Shown here piece after piece: positions 1 through 7,669 of a stretch of 11,523 nt of DNA. The position numbers and the translations under genes are program-made. Under the pieces are notes generated by a model that did not search any database, was not told where the DNA came from, and saw only the letters and a list, made by a program, of their open reading frames with translations. The stretch's first letter is position 1. Every line of letters begins with the position of its first letter. Origin of the DNA: Actinomycetes bacterium (lineage in GTDB: Bacteria; Actinomycetota; Actinomycetes; S36-B12; UBA10799); contig JAKOZM010000109.1 of NCBI GenBank assembly GCA_029779995.1, positions 1-11,523 of the forward strand. Direction: 5' to 3'.

Positions 1-27
1 GCCACAGTGCCCCTCACCCGCGCCGTG

Positions 28-70
28 GCGACACTGAAAACCTGTTACCGATTACTGTGGAACCAGGAGG
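28..70 (+). promoter_or_regulatory. Possible promoter and RBS of the fhaA-pknB operon
   Basis: Seen: TACTGT at 53-58 fits an actinobacterial -10 box (TAnnnT). GCGACA at 28-33 matches four of six -35 bases, but the spacing is 19 bp, which is long. AGGAGG at 65-70 is a strong ribosome binding site six bases before the GTG start of fhaA. If the -10 is right, the transcript would start near 65, leaving a leader of only about 12 bases. Bases 1-76 show no recognisable gene or tRNA. The promoter call is weak; the RBS is solid. Confidence 0.35.
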
Positions 71-76
71 TGAGGC

Positions 77-760
77 GTGGGTTTACTGGATCGTTTCGAA
101 CAGCGGGTCGACCGCGCGGTGAACGGCGCCTTCGCGAAGGCCTTCAAGTCCGAGTTGCAACCGGTCGAAGTGGCCTCCGCCCTGCAGAACGAGATGGACG
201 CGCGGGCCGCAGTCGTGTCCCGCGCGCGCACGGTCGTGCCCAACGTCTACACCGTGCACGTCAGCCAGGAGGACTACGACCGGCTGGCCGTCTACGACGC
301 CACCCTGATGAGCGAGTTCGCCGTCATGATCAGGGATTATGCCCAGCAGCAGCAGTACTCCTTCCTTGGCAGTGTCACGGTCGCCATGCAACCTGATCCG
401 GCCAGGTCGACGGGCACCGTCGAGGTCGTCAGCGAAGCGAAAGTCGATCACGACATCGCGCCCGCGGCCGGCATTCCGGCAGGTTCGGCACCGCGCCTCG
501 AGGGCACGATCGGCACGTTCCAGCTGACGCGGGCGATCACCCGGGTCGGCCGCGGCGCGGACGCCGACATCAAACTCGACGATCCCGGGGTTAGCCGCCA
601 CCATGCCGAGATCCGGGTGGGTGGTCACGATGTGGTCATCAAGGACCTCGGATCCACTAACGGCACTTACGTCAACGGCACCCTCGTCGCCGAGCAACCC
701 CTGCGTGACGGCAACGTCATCACGATCGGCTCGACCCATCTCACCTTCCGGAGCATGTGA
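77..760 (+). CDS. fhaA: FhaA-like protein: DUF3662 domain plus FHA domain
   Basis: A cytoplasmic phospho-threonine reader (227 aa). Seen: the N-terminus (MGLLDRFEQRVDRAVNGAF) and residues to about 115 look like the DUF3662 domain of FhaA. The C-terminal FHA domain (about 148-227) has the expected phosphopeptide-binding residues: G158-R159-G160, S173-R174-H175-H176 and S193-T194-N195-G196-T197. The start is GTG at 77, because AGGAGG sits six bases upstream. Known: in mycobacteria FhaA binds phosphorylated partners of the Ser/Thr kinases, including the pseudokinase domain of the lipid II flippase MviN, and so restrains peptidoglycan synthesis. Odd: M. tuberculosis FhaA is about 527 aa with a long disordered linker; here the linker is only about 30 residues. 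It is the first gene of the operon and overlaps fhaB by one base (TGATG). Confidence 0.93.
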   Translation: MGLLDRFEQRVDRAVNGAFAKAFKSELQPVEVASALQNEMDARAAVVSRARTVVPNVYTVHVSQEDYDRLAVYDATLMSEFAVMIRDYAQQQQYSFLGSVTVAMQPDPARSTGTVEVVSEAKVDHDIAPAAGIPAGSAPRLEGTIGTFQLTRAITRVGRGADADIKLDDPGVSRHHAEIRVGGHDVVIKDLGSTNGTYVNGTLVAEQPLRDGNVITIGSTHLTFRSM

Positions 761-1239
761 TGAGTGAGTTGGTTCTGACCCTGCTGCGGTGGGGAATCCT
801 GATCGCGCTGTGGTTGCTGGTCCTGTTCGCGCTCGGAGCCCTGCGTCGCGACCTGGATGCCCCGCCGGAACCGGCTGGCGCCCTGTCCCCCCGGCCGCGC
901 CCCGAACCGGCCGCCCAACCGAAGCGGCAGCCACGTACCTCTCGAAAGCGCGCCAACAACCTGGTGGTGACCTCCGGGCAGTTGTCCGGCACCGTGATCC
1001 CATTGGGTACCGCGCCCATCACCATCGGGCGGGCACCGGACTCGACCCTCGTGGTCGACGACGAGTACGCCTCGGCGCGTCACGCTCGATTGTTCCCGCA
1101 CGAGGGGCAATGGGTGGTGGAGGATCTCGGCTCGACGAATGGCACCTGGATCGGGAAGACCCGGCTGACGTCCCCCACGGTGCTGCAGATGGGTCAGTCC
1201 TTGAGGGTGGGTCAGACCGTTCTGGAACTGCGGAAGTAG
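760..1239 (+). CDS. fhaB: FhaB/FipA-like membrane-anchored FHA protein
   Basis: A small FHA adaptor of 159 aa. Seen: one N-terminal transmembrane helix (about residues 5-27), a Pro/Arg-rich linker to about 65, then an FHA domain carrying I89-G90-R91, S105-A106-R107-H108 and S125-T126-N127-G128-T129. The start is ATG at 760 in the TGATG overlap with the fhaA stop, with CGGAG (749-753) six bases upstream; a GTG one codon earlier is possible but less likely. Known: the mycobacterial homologue FipA/FhaB links FtsZ and FtsQ and is phosphorylated by the operon's kinase, tying kinase signalling to septum assembly. Inferred: it plays the same role here, as the membrane-bound partner of FhaA. The pstP start follows after 6 bp, so translation is probably coupled. 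Confidence 0.92.
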   Translation: MSELVLTLLRWGILIALWLLVLFALGALRRDLDAPPEPAGALSPRPRPEPAAQPKRQPRTSRKRANNLVVTSGQLSGTVIPLGTAPITIGRAPDSTLVVDDEYASARHARLFPHEGQWVVEDLGSTNGTWIGKTRLTSPTVLQMGQSLRVGQTVLELRK

Positions 1240-1245
1240 CGCCCG

Positions 1246-2484
1246 ATGCCCTTGGTCTTCCGCTACGCCGCGCGCAGCGATGTCGGGCTCGTCCGATCCG
1301 GCAATGAGGATTCCGGCTATGCCTCGGACACCCTGCTGATCGTTGCCGACGGCATGGGCGGCCACGTCGCCGGTGAGATGGCCAGCGCGACGGTGACCGC
1401 AATCATCGCCGGGCTGCCCATCGCGGACAGCGACGACGTGCTGACTCAACTTGCCGACGCCGTGGACGAGGCTCAGCTCGAGATGCGCCACATCATCGCG
1501 GAGCGGCCCGACTTCCAAGGCATGGGCACCACCGTCACGGCCGTCTGCTGGCAGGGCGACCGGGCGTCGCTGGCCCATGTCGGAGACAGCCGCGCCTACA
1601 TGCTGCGCGACGGTCAGTTGCTGCGACTGACCAAGGACCATACCTACGTACAGACGCTCGTCGACGCCGGTCAGATCACCGAGGACGAGGCCGCGACCCA
1701 CCGGCGCCGCAACCTGCTGATCCGGGCCATCGACGGAGTGAACACCGTCGAACCCGACCTCAGCATCCGCGAAGTGCACCCCGGCGACCGCATCATGTTG
1801 TGCACCGACGGCCTGTCCGGTGTCCTGCGAGACCCCGAGATTCACGAACTACTGGCTCGCAGCGACCCACCCGGAGCTGTCACGGCCCTCGTCGACGCGG
1901 CGATCGAGCGCGGTGCCCCGGACAACGTGACCTGCGTGGTTGCGGACGTTGCGGAGGTGGATGAGGCACCGGCCGCCCCTCGCCCGGTCGTAGTGGGCGC
2001 GGCCGCCGAGCCCCGCACCCGCTCGCAGCTGCCCGGTGTGGACTTCCCGCAGGACAGCCACCTGGAACCCAGCGTTGCGACAGACCCGACCCCCGAACCG
2101 CCAGCCACCCCGACGCGTCGCAGGCGCCGCAGGTGGCCGGCCATAGTGACCGCACTCGTCGTCCTCGGTGCGGTACTGGCCGGAGCCTGGTTGTGGGTCG
2201 GCCGGCAGTACTACGTGGGTAGCGACAACGGCTTCGTCAGCGTCTACCAGGGCATCCCGCAGACGGTCGGATCAGTGCCGCTGTCCTCCGTCGTCGAGAC
2301 CACCGCCATCCCCACCGTGCAGCTGCCGGTCTACGCACAGGAGTTGGTAACGGCCACCATCGCCGCCTCCAGCCGCGACGACGCCACCCGCATCGTGGCC
2401 ATCTTGGACGAACAGGCCGCTACCTGCCGCACCAAACCGCGGACTGAGGGGTGCCCCGGGGCCACGTCAGGGGGAACCCAGTGA
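1246..2484 (+). CDS. pstP: PstP, PP2C-family Ser/Thr protein phosphatase
   Basis: The metal-dependent phosphatase that reverses PknB phosphorylation (412 aa). Seen: a PP2C catalytic domain over about residues 5-238, with N20-E21-D22, the metal-binding D35-G36-M37-G38-G39-H40, C186-T187-D188-G189 and D226-N227. An Ala/Pro/Arg-rich juxtamembrane stretch leads to one transmembrane helix (about 297-319), and then about 90 extracytoplasmic residues with two Cys near the end. This matches the one-helix PstP architecture. Known: PstP dephosphorylates PknB and wall-synthesis substrates and is essential in mycobacteria. It lies between the FHA readers and the wall enzymes, and its stop overlaps the rodA start by four bases (GTGA). 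ATG 1246 is chosen because the N-terminal motif spacing (RSDVGLVRSGNED) fits the family; the RBS is weak, so coupling to fhaB is likely. Confidence 0.95.
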   Translation: MPLVFRYAARSDVGLVRSGNEDSGYASDTLLIVADGMGGHVAGEMASATVTAIIAGLPIADSDDVLTQLADAVDEAQLEMRHIIAERPDFQGMGTTVTAVCWQGDRASLAHVGDSRAYMLRDGQLLRLTKDHTYVQTLVDAGQITEDEAATHRRRNLLIRAIDGVNTVEPDLSIREVHPGDRIMLCTDGLSGVLRDPEIHELLARSDPPGAVTALVDAAIERGAPDNVTCVVADVAEVDEAPAAPRPVVVGAAAEPRTRSQLPGVDFPQDSHLEPSVATDPTPEPPATPTRRRRRRWPAIVTALVVLGAVLAGAWLWVGRQYYVGSDNGFVSVYQGIPQTVGSVPLSSVVETTAIPTVQLPVYAQELVTATIAASSRDDATRIVAILDEQAATCRTKPRTEGCPGATSGGTQ

Positions 2485-3860
2485 GCCGTCATCCGCGTCG
2501 CACCGAGCTGGGTCTGCTCGTCTTCGCCTGGCTGATCGGTTGTGTGGCGTACGCCACAGTGGACCTGGCTACCCTGGACACCCTGCCCGTGAACTACGTG
2601 ACATTGCTGGTAGGCAGTGCCGCGGTCCTGCTCATCGGGCACGTGGTGATCCGCCGCCTGGCCCCGCATGCGGATCCGGTCCTGTACCCCGTCGCGGCCA
2701 TGATCAACCTGCTCGGCCTGGTCATGATCCACCGCCTCGACATCGCCGACCAACTGCGGGCACAGGCCAACGACAACAAGGTGCCGAGCTCGGATGCCGT
2801 GGCGCAGGCCACCTGGGTCCTCGTCGCGCTGGCGCTGTTCACGCTCGTGCTGTTCTTCGTCACCGATCACCGTAAACTGCAGCGCTACACCTTCACCTTC
2901 CTGGTGGTCGGCGTGGTGCTGCTGCTGCTGCCGCTGCTGCCCATCATCGGCACCACGATCAATGGCGCCCGCCTGTGGATCCGGCTGGGCCCGCTGTCGT
3001 TCCAGCCGTCGGAACTGGCCAAGATCGCTCTGACCATCTTTTTCGCCGGCTACCTGGTGCGTAAGCGAGAAGCATTGGCCACGGTACGGCGCAAGATCCT
3101 CGGCCTGGGGATCCCGCGGGGCCGCGACTTCGGCCCACTGGTTGTCGCGTGGCTGGTCGCGTTGAGCATCCTGGCCTTCCAGCGCGATCTCGGCACGGCG
3201 CTGATGTTCTTCGGGGTCTTCGTCATTCTGCTGTACGTCGCCACCCAGCGCCGCAGCTGGCTGATCATCGGTGCCGCCCTCTTCGCGCTGGCTGCTGTGC
3301 TCGGTTACCTGGCTTTCGGCCACGTTCAGCTGCGCGTGAAGATCTGGCTGGATCCGTGGACCTACGCCAACGACGAGGGTTACCAACTCGTACAGGCCCT
3401 CTTCGGCCTGGCCAGCGGCGGGCTGTTCGGGACTGGTCTCGGCGAGGGTTACCCACAGTTCATCCCGTTCGCCAAGACGGACTTCATCTCCGCGGCGTTG
3501 GGCGAGGAACTCGGCCTGGCCGGTATGCTCGCGCTGCTCATGCTGTTCGCGATCCTGGTGGAACGCGGGCTTCGCACGGGTCTTGCCTGCCGGGATCCCT
3601 TCGGCACACTACTGGCCGTGGGCCTGTCCAGCGTGTTCGCCCTGCAGGTGTTCGTCACCGTCGGCGGCGTCACCCGCCTGATCCCGTTGACCGGTCTGAC
3701 CACACCCTTCCTGTCCTACGGCGGGTCGGCGCTGGTCATCAACTGGGTGATGATCGCCCTGCTGCTGCGGATCAGTGACCGCAACCGGCGCCCGGCGGTT
3801 ATCGCGCAGAGCGCCGACGAGGCCATGACGCAGATGATCCGGGTGGGGATCGACCGATGA
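2481..3860 (+). CDS. rodA: RodA-type SEDS peptidoglycan glycosyltransferase
   Basis: Polytopic membrane polymerase of glycan strands from lipid II; 459 aa. Seen: many hydrophobic helices and the FtsW/RodA/SpoVE signatures NGARLWIRLGPLSFQPSE, FAKTDFISAALGEELG and LTTPFLSYGGSAL. D334 in the KTDFI motif lies in the conserved extracellular loop that carries a functionally required acidic residue in SEDS proteins. Start choice: an ATG in frame at 2451 lies inside pstP, but GTG 2481 overlaps the pstP stop (GTGA), has AGGGGG at 2469-2474 upstream, and gives a normal cytoplasmic N-terminus. Known: RodA works with a class B penicillin-binding protein. Here pbpA follows with an ATGA overlap, so the pair is probably made in equal amounts. 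FtsW is the paralogue, but the operon position favours RodA. Confidence 0.95.
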   Translation: MSRHPRRTELGLLVFAWLIGCVAYATVDLATLDTLPVNYVTLLVGSAAVLLIGHVVIRRLAPHADPVLYPVAAMINLLGLVMIHRLDIADQLRAQANDNKVPSSDAVAQATWVLVALALFTLVLFFVTDHRKLQRYTFTFLVVGVVLLLLPLLPIIGTTINGARLWIRLGPLSFQPSELAKIALTIFFAGYLVRKREALATVRRKILGLGIPRGRDFGPLVVAWLVALSILAFQRDLGTALMFFGVFVILLYVATQRRSWLIIGAALFALAAVLGYLAFGHVQLRVKIWLDPWTYANDEGYQLVQALFGLASGGLFGTGLGEGYPQFIPFAKTDFISAALGEELGLAGMLALLMLFAILVERGLRTGLACRDPFGTLLAVGLSSVFALQVFVTVGGVTRLIPLTGLTTPFLSYGGSALVINWVMIALLLRISDRNRRPAVIAQSADEAMTQMIRVGIDR

Positions 3861-5302
3861 TTCGCGCCATCCGCCGGCTCGGGCTGGTGTTCGGACTGCT
3901 CGCCATGGCCCTGGGCATCAACCTCACCTTCCAGCAGTTCATCCTGGCGCCACGGATCAATGCCCAGCCCGGCAATCAGCGAACGGTGCTTGCTGAGTAT
4001 GAGCGGGAGCGGGGGCCGATCCTGGTCGGAACCAAACCCGTTGCCCGCTCAGTCCCGACCCCGAAGCAGACGTTCAAATTCTTGCGCACGTACCCCGACG
4101 GGGTGCTGTACGCGCCAGTGACCGGCTTCTACTCCTCGCTCTATGGATCCACCGGCTTGGAGCGCACGGAGAACGAGATCCTGTCCGGCAATGATTCCCG
4201 GCTGTTCGTCGATCGCATCCAGCAGCTCATCGCCGGCCGGGTTCCCGAGGGCGGTGCTGTGCAGACCACGATCCTGGCCAGCGCCCAGAAGGCCGCTGCC
4301 ACCGGACTGGGTACCCAGGTGGGTTCGGTCACGGCGATCGACCCGAAGACCGGCGCCATACTCGCCCTCGTGCAGTCCCCCAGCTTCGACCCCAACGGTC
4401 TCGCCACCCACGATACCGCGGCTCAGCAGGACTACTACGAGGCGCTCGAGGCCAACTCCGACAAACCCTTGCTGAACCGGCCTTTGGTGCAGACCATCCC
4501 GCCCGGCTCCACCTTCAAACTGGTCACATCGGCCGCCGCACTGGAGAACGGCTACGAGCCGGACTCGGTCCTGCCTGGGCCGGCGGCGTACCAGCTCCCG
4601 GGGTCCACCCGCCAGCTCAACAACTGGTCCGGGGCGCCGTGTGGTGCCAATGACCGGACGACGCTGGCCAATGCCCTGGCCATCTCGTGCAACAGTGCCT
4701 TCGCCTACTTGGGCAACGAACTCGGAGACGATGTCCTGCGCGCCCAATCCGAGAAGTTCGGCTTTGGGACCAGTTTCGATGTGCCCATGACGGCAGCGAC
4801 CTCCCGGTTCCCGCAAGACCCGGACCCCGCCCAGACCGCGATGAGCGCCATTGGGCAGTTCGACGTGGCAGCCACCAGTCTGCAGATGGCGCAGGTGACC
4901 GCCAGCATCTCCAACAAGGGCATGACGATGTACCCGTACCTGGTCAATCAGGTGCTTGCTCCGGACCTCACCGTCTTGTCCCAGACGCAGCCACGACAGT
5001 TTCAACGCGCCATGAGTGAGGCGAATGCCGCCAAACTGATGGGGATGATGGTGCAGGTGGTCGACTCAGGTACGGGATCCAACGCGCGGATCCCCGGGGT
5101 CAGTGTGGGCGGAAAGACGGGTACTGCCGAAACGGGCGCCGGCCGCCCGAACATCGCCTGGTTCGTGGCCACCGCCCCGGCTGAGGATCCAGAAGTAGCA
5201 GTCGCGGTTGCGGTCGAGAACTCGGGCCTGGCAGAGGTCAGCGGTAACGCCGTCGCGGCGCCGATCGCGCGCTCGGTGATCGAGGCGGTACTCCAACGAT
5301 GA
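3857..5302 (+). CDS. pbpA: PbpA, class B penicillin-binding protein (D,D-transpeptidase)
   Basis: Cross-links peptidoglycan and partners RodA; 481 aa, close to the 491 aa of M. tuberculosis PbpA. Seen: a short cytoplasmic N-terminus and one membrane anchor (about residues 8-30), an extracytoplasmic dimerisation-like region to about 150, and a transpeptidase domain with all three catalytic motifs: S218-T219-F220-K221 (nucleophile S218), S277-C278-N279 and K420-T421-G422. The SxN motif is SCN, common in actinobacterial PbpA. ATG 3857 overlaps the rodA stop (ATGA), with a G-rich RBS-like run about 3841-3848. Known: mycobacterial PbpA is a PknB substrate and is needed for septation and correct cell length. 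The signalling kinase begins only 22 bp after its stop. Confidence 0.96.
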   Translation: MIRAIRRLGLVFGLLAMALGINLTFQQFILAPRINAQPGNQRTVLAEYERERGPILVGTKPVARSVPTPKQTFKFLRTYPDGVLYAPVTGFYSSLYGSTGLERTENEILSGNDSRLFVDRIQQLIAGRVPEGGAVQTTILASAQKAAATGLGTQVGSVTAIDPKTGAILALVQSPSFDPNGLATHDTAAQQDYYEALEANSDKPLLNRPLVQTIPPGSTFKLVTSAAALENGYEPDSVLPGPAAYQLPGSTRQLNNWSGAPCGANDRTTLANALAISCNSAFAYLGNELGDDVLRAQSEKFGFGTSFDVPMTAATSRFPQDPDPAQTAMSAIGQFDVAATSLQMAQVTASISNKGMTMYPYLVNQVLAPDLTVLSQTQPRQFQRAMSEANAAKLMGMMVQVVDSGTGSNARIPGVSVGGKTGTAETGAGRPNIAWFVATAPAEDPEVAVAVAVENSGLAEVSGNAVAAPIARSVIEAVLQR

Positions 5303-5313
5303 CTGCGGCATGC

Positions 5314-5319
5314 AGGAGG
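5314..5319 (+). promoter_or_regulatory. Ribosome binding site that fixes the pknB start
   Basis: AGGAGG lies five bases before GTG 5325. An upstream in-frame ATG at 5310 overlaps this site and would have no RBS of its own. Starting at GTG 5325 also puts the ATP-anchoring lysine at residue 40, the same number as in M. tuberculosis PknB, which supports the GTG. Confidence 0.8.
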
Positions 5320-5324
5320 AACCT

Positions 5325-7058
5325 GTGACCACCCAGCGCCGGCTCGGCGACCGATACGAACTCGGGGACACCCTCGGCCGCGGCGGTATGGCCGAGGTGT
5401 TCGAGGGCCAGGACCTGCGGCTCAACCGCAAGGTCGCCGTGAAGGTGCTGCGCCCCGACCTGGCCCGCGACCCCTCTTTCCAAACCCGGTTCCGGCGGGA
5501 GGCGCAAAGTGCTGCCTCGCTGAACGACCCCAACATCGTGGCCGTGTATGACACCGGTGAGGACGTCCTCGACGGCCAGGGTGAGCACGTCATGGTGCCC
5601 TACATCGTCATGGAGTACGTGGACGGCCATACGCTGCGCGAATTGATGAGCAGCGGCCGGCGCCTACTGCCCGAACGTGCCTTGGAGATCATGGACGGCG
5701 TCCTGAGCGCGTTGGACTATTCCCACGCTCATGGGATCATTCACCGCGATATCAAGCCCGGCAACGTCATGCTCACCCGCAACGGTGATGTGAAGGTGAT
5801 GGACTTCGGCATCGCCCGTGCCGTCGCCGACTCGCAGGCCACCATGACGCAGGCCAATGCTGTGATGGGCACTGCGCAGTACCTGTCTCCCGAGCAGGCA
5901 CGTGGCGAGGTCGTCGACGCTCGCTCCGACTTGTACTCAGCCGGCTGCCTGCTCTATGAACTACTGACTGGCAAGCCGCCGTTTCAGGGTGAGAACGCCG
6001 TGTCCGTGGCGTACCAGCATGTCTCCGAGGCACCTGTGCCCCCATCGCAGGTGGATCCGGCGGTCCCGCCAGCCCTCGACGCCTTGGTCCTGAAGTCCTT
6101 GGCCAAGAATCCGCAGGACCGTTACCAGACGGCGAATGAGTTCAAGGCCGACGTGGATCGCGCGCTGCAAGGCCTGCCCGTCACCGGGACGATACCGTCC
6201 ATCCGGGCGACTGTTCCGGCCGCTGCGGCCACCACCGCCAGCATGGCGCCGGTCGGGGGTCCGGCAGCAGCGCCGGCAACCTCCAAGCGCAGCCCGTGGG
6301 CCTGGCTCGGCGTGACAGTACTCGTACTGGCCGTGGCCGCCGCCGCCCTGTTCATCGGCCGCAGCCTGTTCAGCGGCGGCACGGGCCAGCGGGTGACGGT
6401 GCCTGATGTCGTGGGCATGAGCGTGGACCGGGCGCAGCGGGCCCTGGAGGCCCAGGGTCTCAAACTCGGTGCGCAGACGCCGCAGACGTCCGATGAACCG
6501 GAGGACACGGTTCTGTCCCAAGATCCCGAGGCCGACACCCAACTCGCTGAGGGCGAGGCAGTGACTGTCGTGGTTTCCGCGGGCAAGCAGCAGACCCAGG
6601 TGCCGCCGCTGGAGGGTCTGACCGGGCTCGATGCGGTCCGAACCGCGCTGCGCGACGCCAAACTTGACCTGGGCAACGTCAAGCAGGTCCAATCCGAACA
6701 GCCCGAAGGCTACGTCCTGAATCAGAACCCGGACGCCTTCTCCACGGTCGACGTCGGGACCAAGGTGAACATAGAGATGTCCACCGGGGTGGTCGAGGTG
6801 CCCAGTGTCGTCGGCTTCACGCAATCCGCCGCGACCAGCGCCTTGTCCCGGGCGGGGATGGATGTGTCCGTGGTGACGGCCTCGTCGGATCAGGCGGCGG
6901 GCACTGTGATTTCGCAGGAGCCGGTCGGCGGTACCCAGGTGCGCAAGGGCACGACAGTCACCATCACGGTGTCCACTGGTCCCACCCCGACTCCGACGCC
7001 CACGCCGACTCCGACGCCGGAGCCCACGACGCCGGACGAGCCGACCGCTTCGCCTTAA
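5325..7058 (+). CDS. pknB: PknB, transmembrane Ser/Thr kinase with three PASTA domains
   Basis: Master Ser/Thr kinase of wall growth and division, 577 aa. Seen: kinase domain (about 8-270) with glycine loop GRGGMAEVF, K40, H140-R141-D142, K144, N147, D160-F161-G162 and GTAQYLSPEQ; an Ala/Pro-rich juxtamembrane segment; a transmembrane helix (about 325-346); three PASTA repeats beginning near 357, 424 and 490 (VPDVVG, VPPLEG, VPSVVG); and a Pro-Thr repeat tail from about 555. Known: PASTA domains bind muropeptides or lipid II, and kinase activation needs activation-loop phosphorylation (T171 and T173 in M. tuberculosis). Odd: the equivalent of T171 is T175, but the T173 position is A177. M. 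tuberculosis PknB has four PASTA domains and a neighbouring PknA; here there are three and no pknA. The last codons overlap the convergent trpG gene. Confidence 0.96.
   Translation: MTTQRRLGDRYELGDTLGRGGMAEVFEGQDLRLNRKVAVKVLRPDLARDPSFQTRFRREAQSAASLNDPNIVAVYDTGEDVLDGQGEHVMVPYIVMEYVDGHTLRELMSSGRRLLPERALEIMDGVLSALDYSHAHGIIHRDIKPGNVMLTRNGDVKVMDFGIARAVADSQATMTQANAVMGTAQYLSPEQARGEVVDARSDLYSAGCLLYELLTGKPPFQGENAVSVAYQHVSEAPVPPSQVDPAVPPALDALVLKSLAKNPQDRYQTANEFKADVDRALQGLPVTGTIPSIRATVPAAAATTASMAPVGGPAAAPATSKRSPWAWLGVTVLVLAVAAAALFIGRSLFSGGTGQRVTVPDVVGMSVDRAQRALEAQGLKLGAQTPQTSDEPEDTVLSQDPEADTQLAEGEAVTVVVSAGKQQTQVPPLEGLTGLDAVRTALRDAKLDLGNVKQVQSEQPEGYVLNQNPDAFSTVDVGTKVNIEMSTGVVEVPSVVGFTQSAATSALSRAGMDVSVVTASSDQAAGTVISQEPVGGTQVRKGTTVTITVSTGPTPTPTPTPTPTPEPTTPDEPTASP
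6987..7022 (+). repeat. Two 18-bp tandem units encoding the Pro-Thr tail of PknB
   Basis: Units 6987-7004 and 7005-7022 share their first 14 bases (CCGACTCCGACGCC) and differ only in the last four. They encode part of a PTPTPT tail after the third PASTA domain, on the outside of the cell. Inference: slippage between units could change the tail length, and the tail may act as a spacer into the wall. Similar Pro-Thr tails are common in secreted actinobacterial proteins and may be O-mannosylated. Confidence 0.7.
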
Positions 7059-7669
7059 CCGACGACGGGGGACAGGCCTTCGGAGCGACGAACGGCATCG
7101 GCATCACCACACGCGACCAGCCAGTTGGCCAGCATGCGATGGCCACCCTCGGTGAGGACGGATTCGGGGTGGAACTGCACTCCCTCGACGGCCAGTTCCC
7201 GATGCCGGATTCCCATGATCACCCCAGACTCCGTGCGTGCCGACACCTCCAGCACATCCGGGACGGTCTGCGGTTCGACCGCCAGCGAGTGGTACCGGGT
7301 CGCGGTCATCGGATTGGGCAGGCCGTCGAAAACGCCGCGACCGTCGTGGGTGACCAGTGAGGTCTTGCCGTGCAGCAGTTCGGGCGCCCGGCTGACCGTG
7401 GCACCGTAGACCTCGGCCATCGCCTGGTGCCCGAGGCAGACCCCGAAAATCGGCACCTCCCCGGCGTAGCGGCGGATCACGTCCATGCAGATCCCGGCTT
7501 GGTCCGGGGTTCCCGGTCCGGGCGACAGCAGGACGCCCTGGTAACCCTGCACATCTGCCAGCGAGATCTCGTCGTTGCGCACCACTGTGCATTCGACTCG
7601 CAACTCCCCAAGGTACTGCACGAGGTTGTAGACGAAACTGTCGTAGTTGTCGATGACCAGCACCGTCAT
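7055..7669 (-). CDS. trpG: Glutamine amidotransferase, anthranilate/aminodeoxychorismate synthase component II
   Basis: Releases ammonia from glutamine for a chorismate-using partner (TrpE or PabB); 204 aa. Seen: the class I amidotransferase fold with SPGPGTP (49-55), nucleophile C78 in GVCLGHQ, and catalytic H167 and E169 in FHPES. The N-terminus VLVIDNYDSFVYNLVQ is typical of TrpG/PabA. The start is ATG 7669, four-base overlap with the upstream DUF881 gene, with AAGGAG (7678-7683) eight bases ahead. The frame stays open far upstream inside that gene, but this is a shadow. Known: the gene at the same place in M. tuberculosis (Rv0013) is annotated trpG. No trpE or pabB is nearby, so the partner and pathway (tryptophan, folate or both) cannot be decided here. 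Its stop overlaps that of pknB. Confidence 0.93.
   Translation of the reverse strand: MTVLVIDNYDSFVYNLVQYLGELRVECTVVRNDEISLADVQGYQGVLLSPGPGTPDQAGICMDVIRRYAGEVPIFGVCLGHQAMAEVYGATVSRAPELLHGKTSLVTHDGRGVFDGLPNPMTATRYHSLAVEPQTVPDVLEVSARTESGVIMGIRHRELAVEGVQFHPESVLTEGGHRMLANWLVACGDADAVRRSEGLSPVVG

Noticed and set aside
1..76. A tRNA gene upstream of fhaA, as found near the mycobacterial locus
   Set aside because: No cloverleaf arms or TTCGA-type T-loop can be found in these bases.
667..1845. Long minus-strand frames opposite fhaA, fhaB and pstP
   Set aside because: They are codon-position shadows in high-GC DNA; the plus-strand genes have full motif sets.
2451..2480. Earlier ATG start for rodA
   Set aside because: It would overlap pstP by 34 bases and add ten residues with no family support. 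GTG 2481 has an RBS and the usual four-base overlap.
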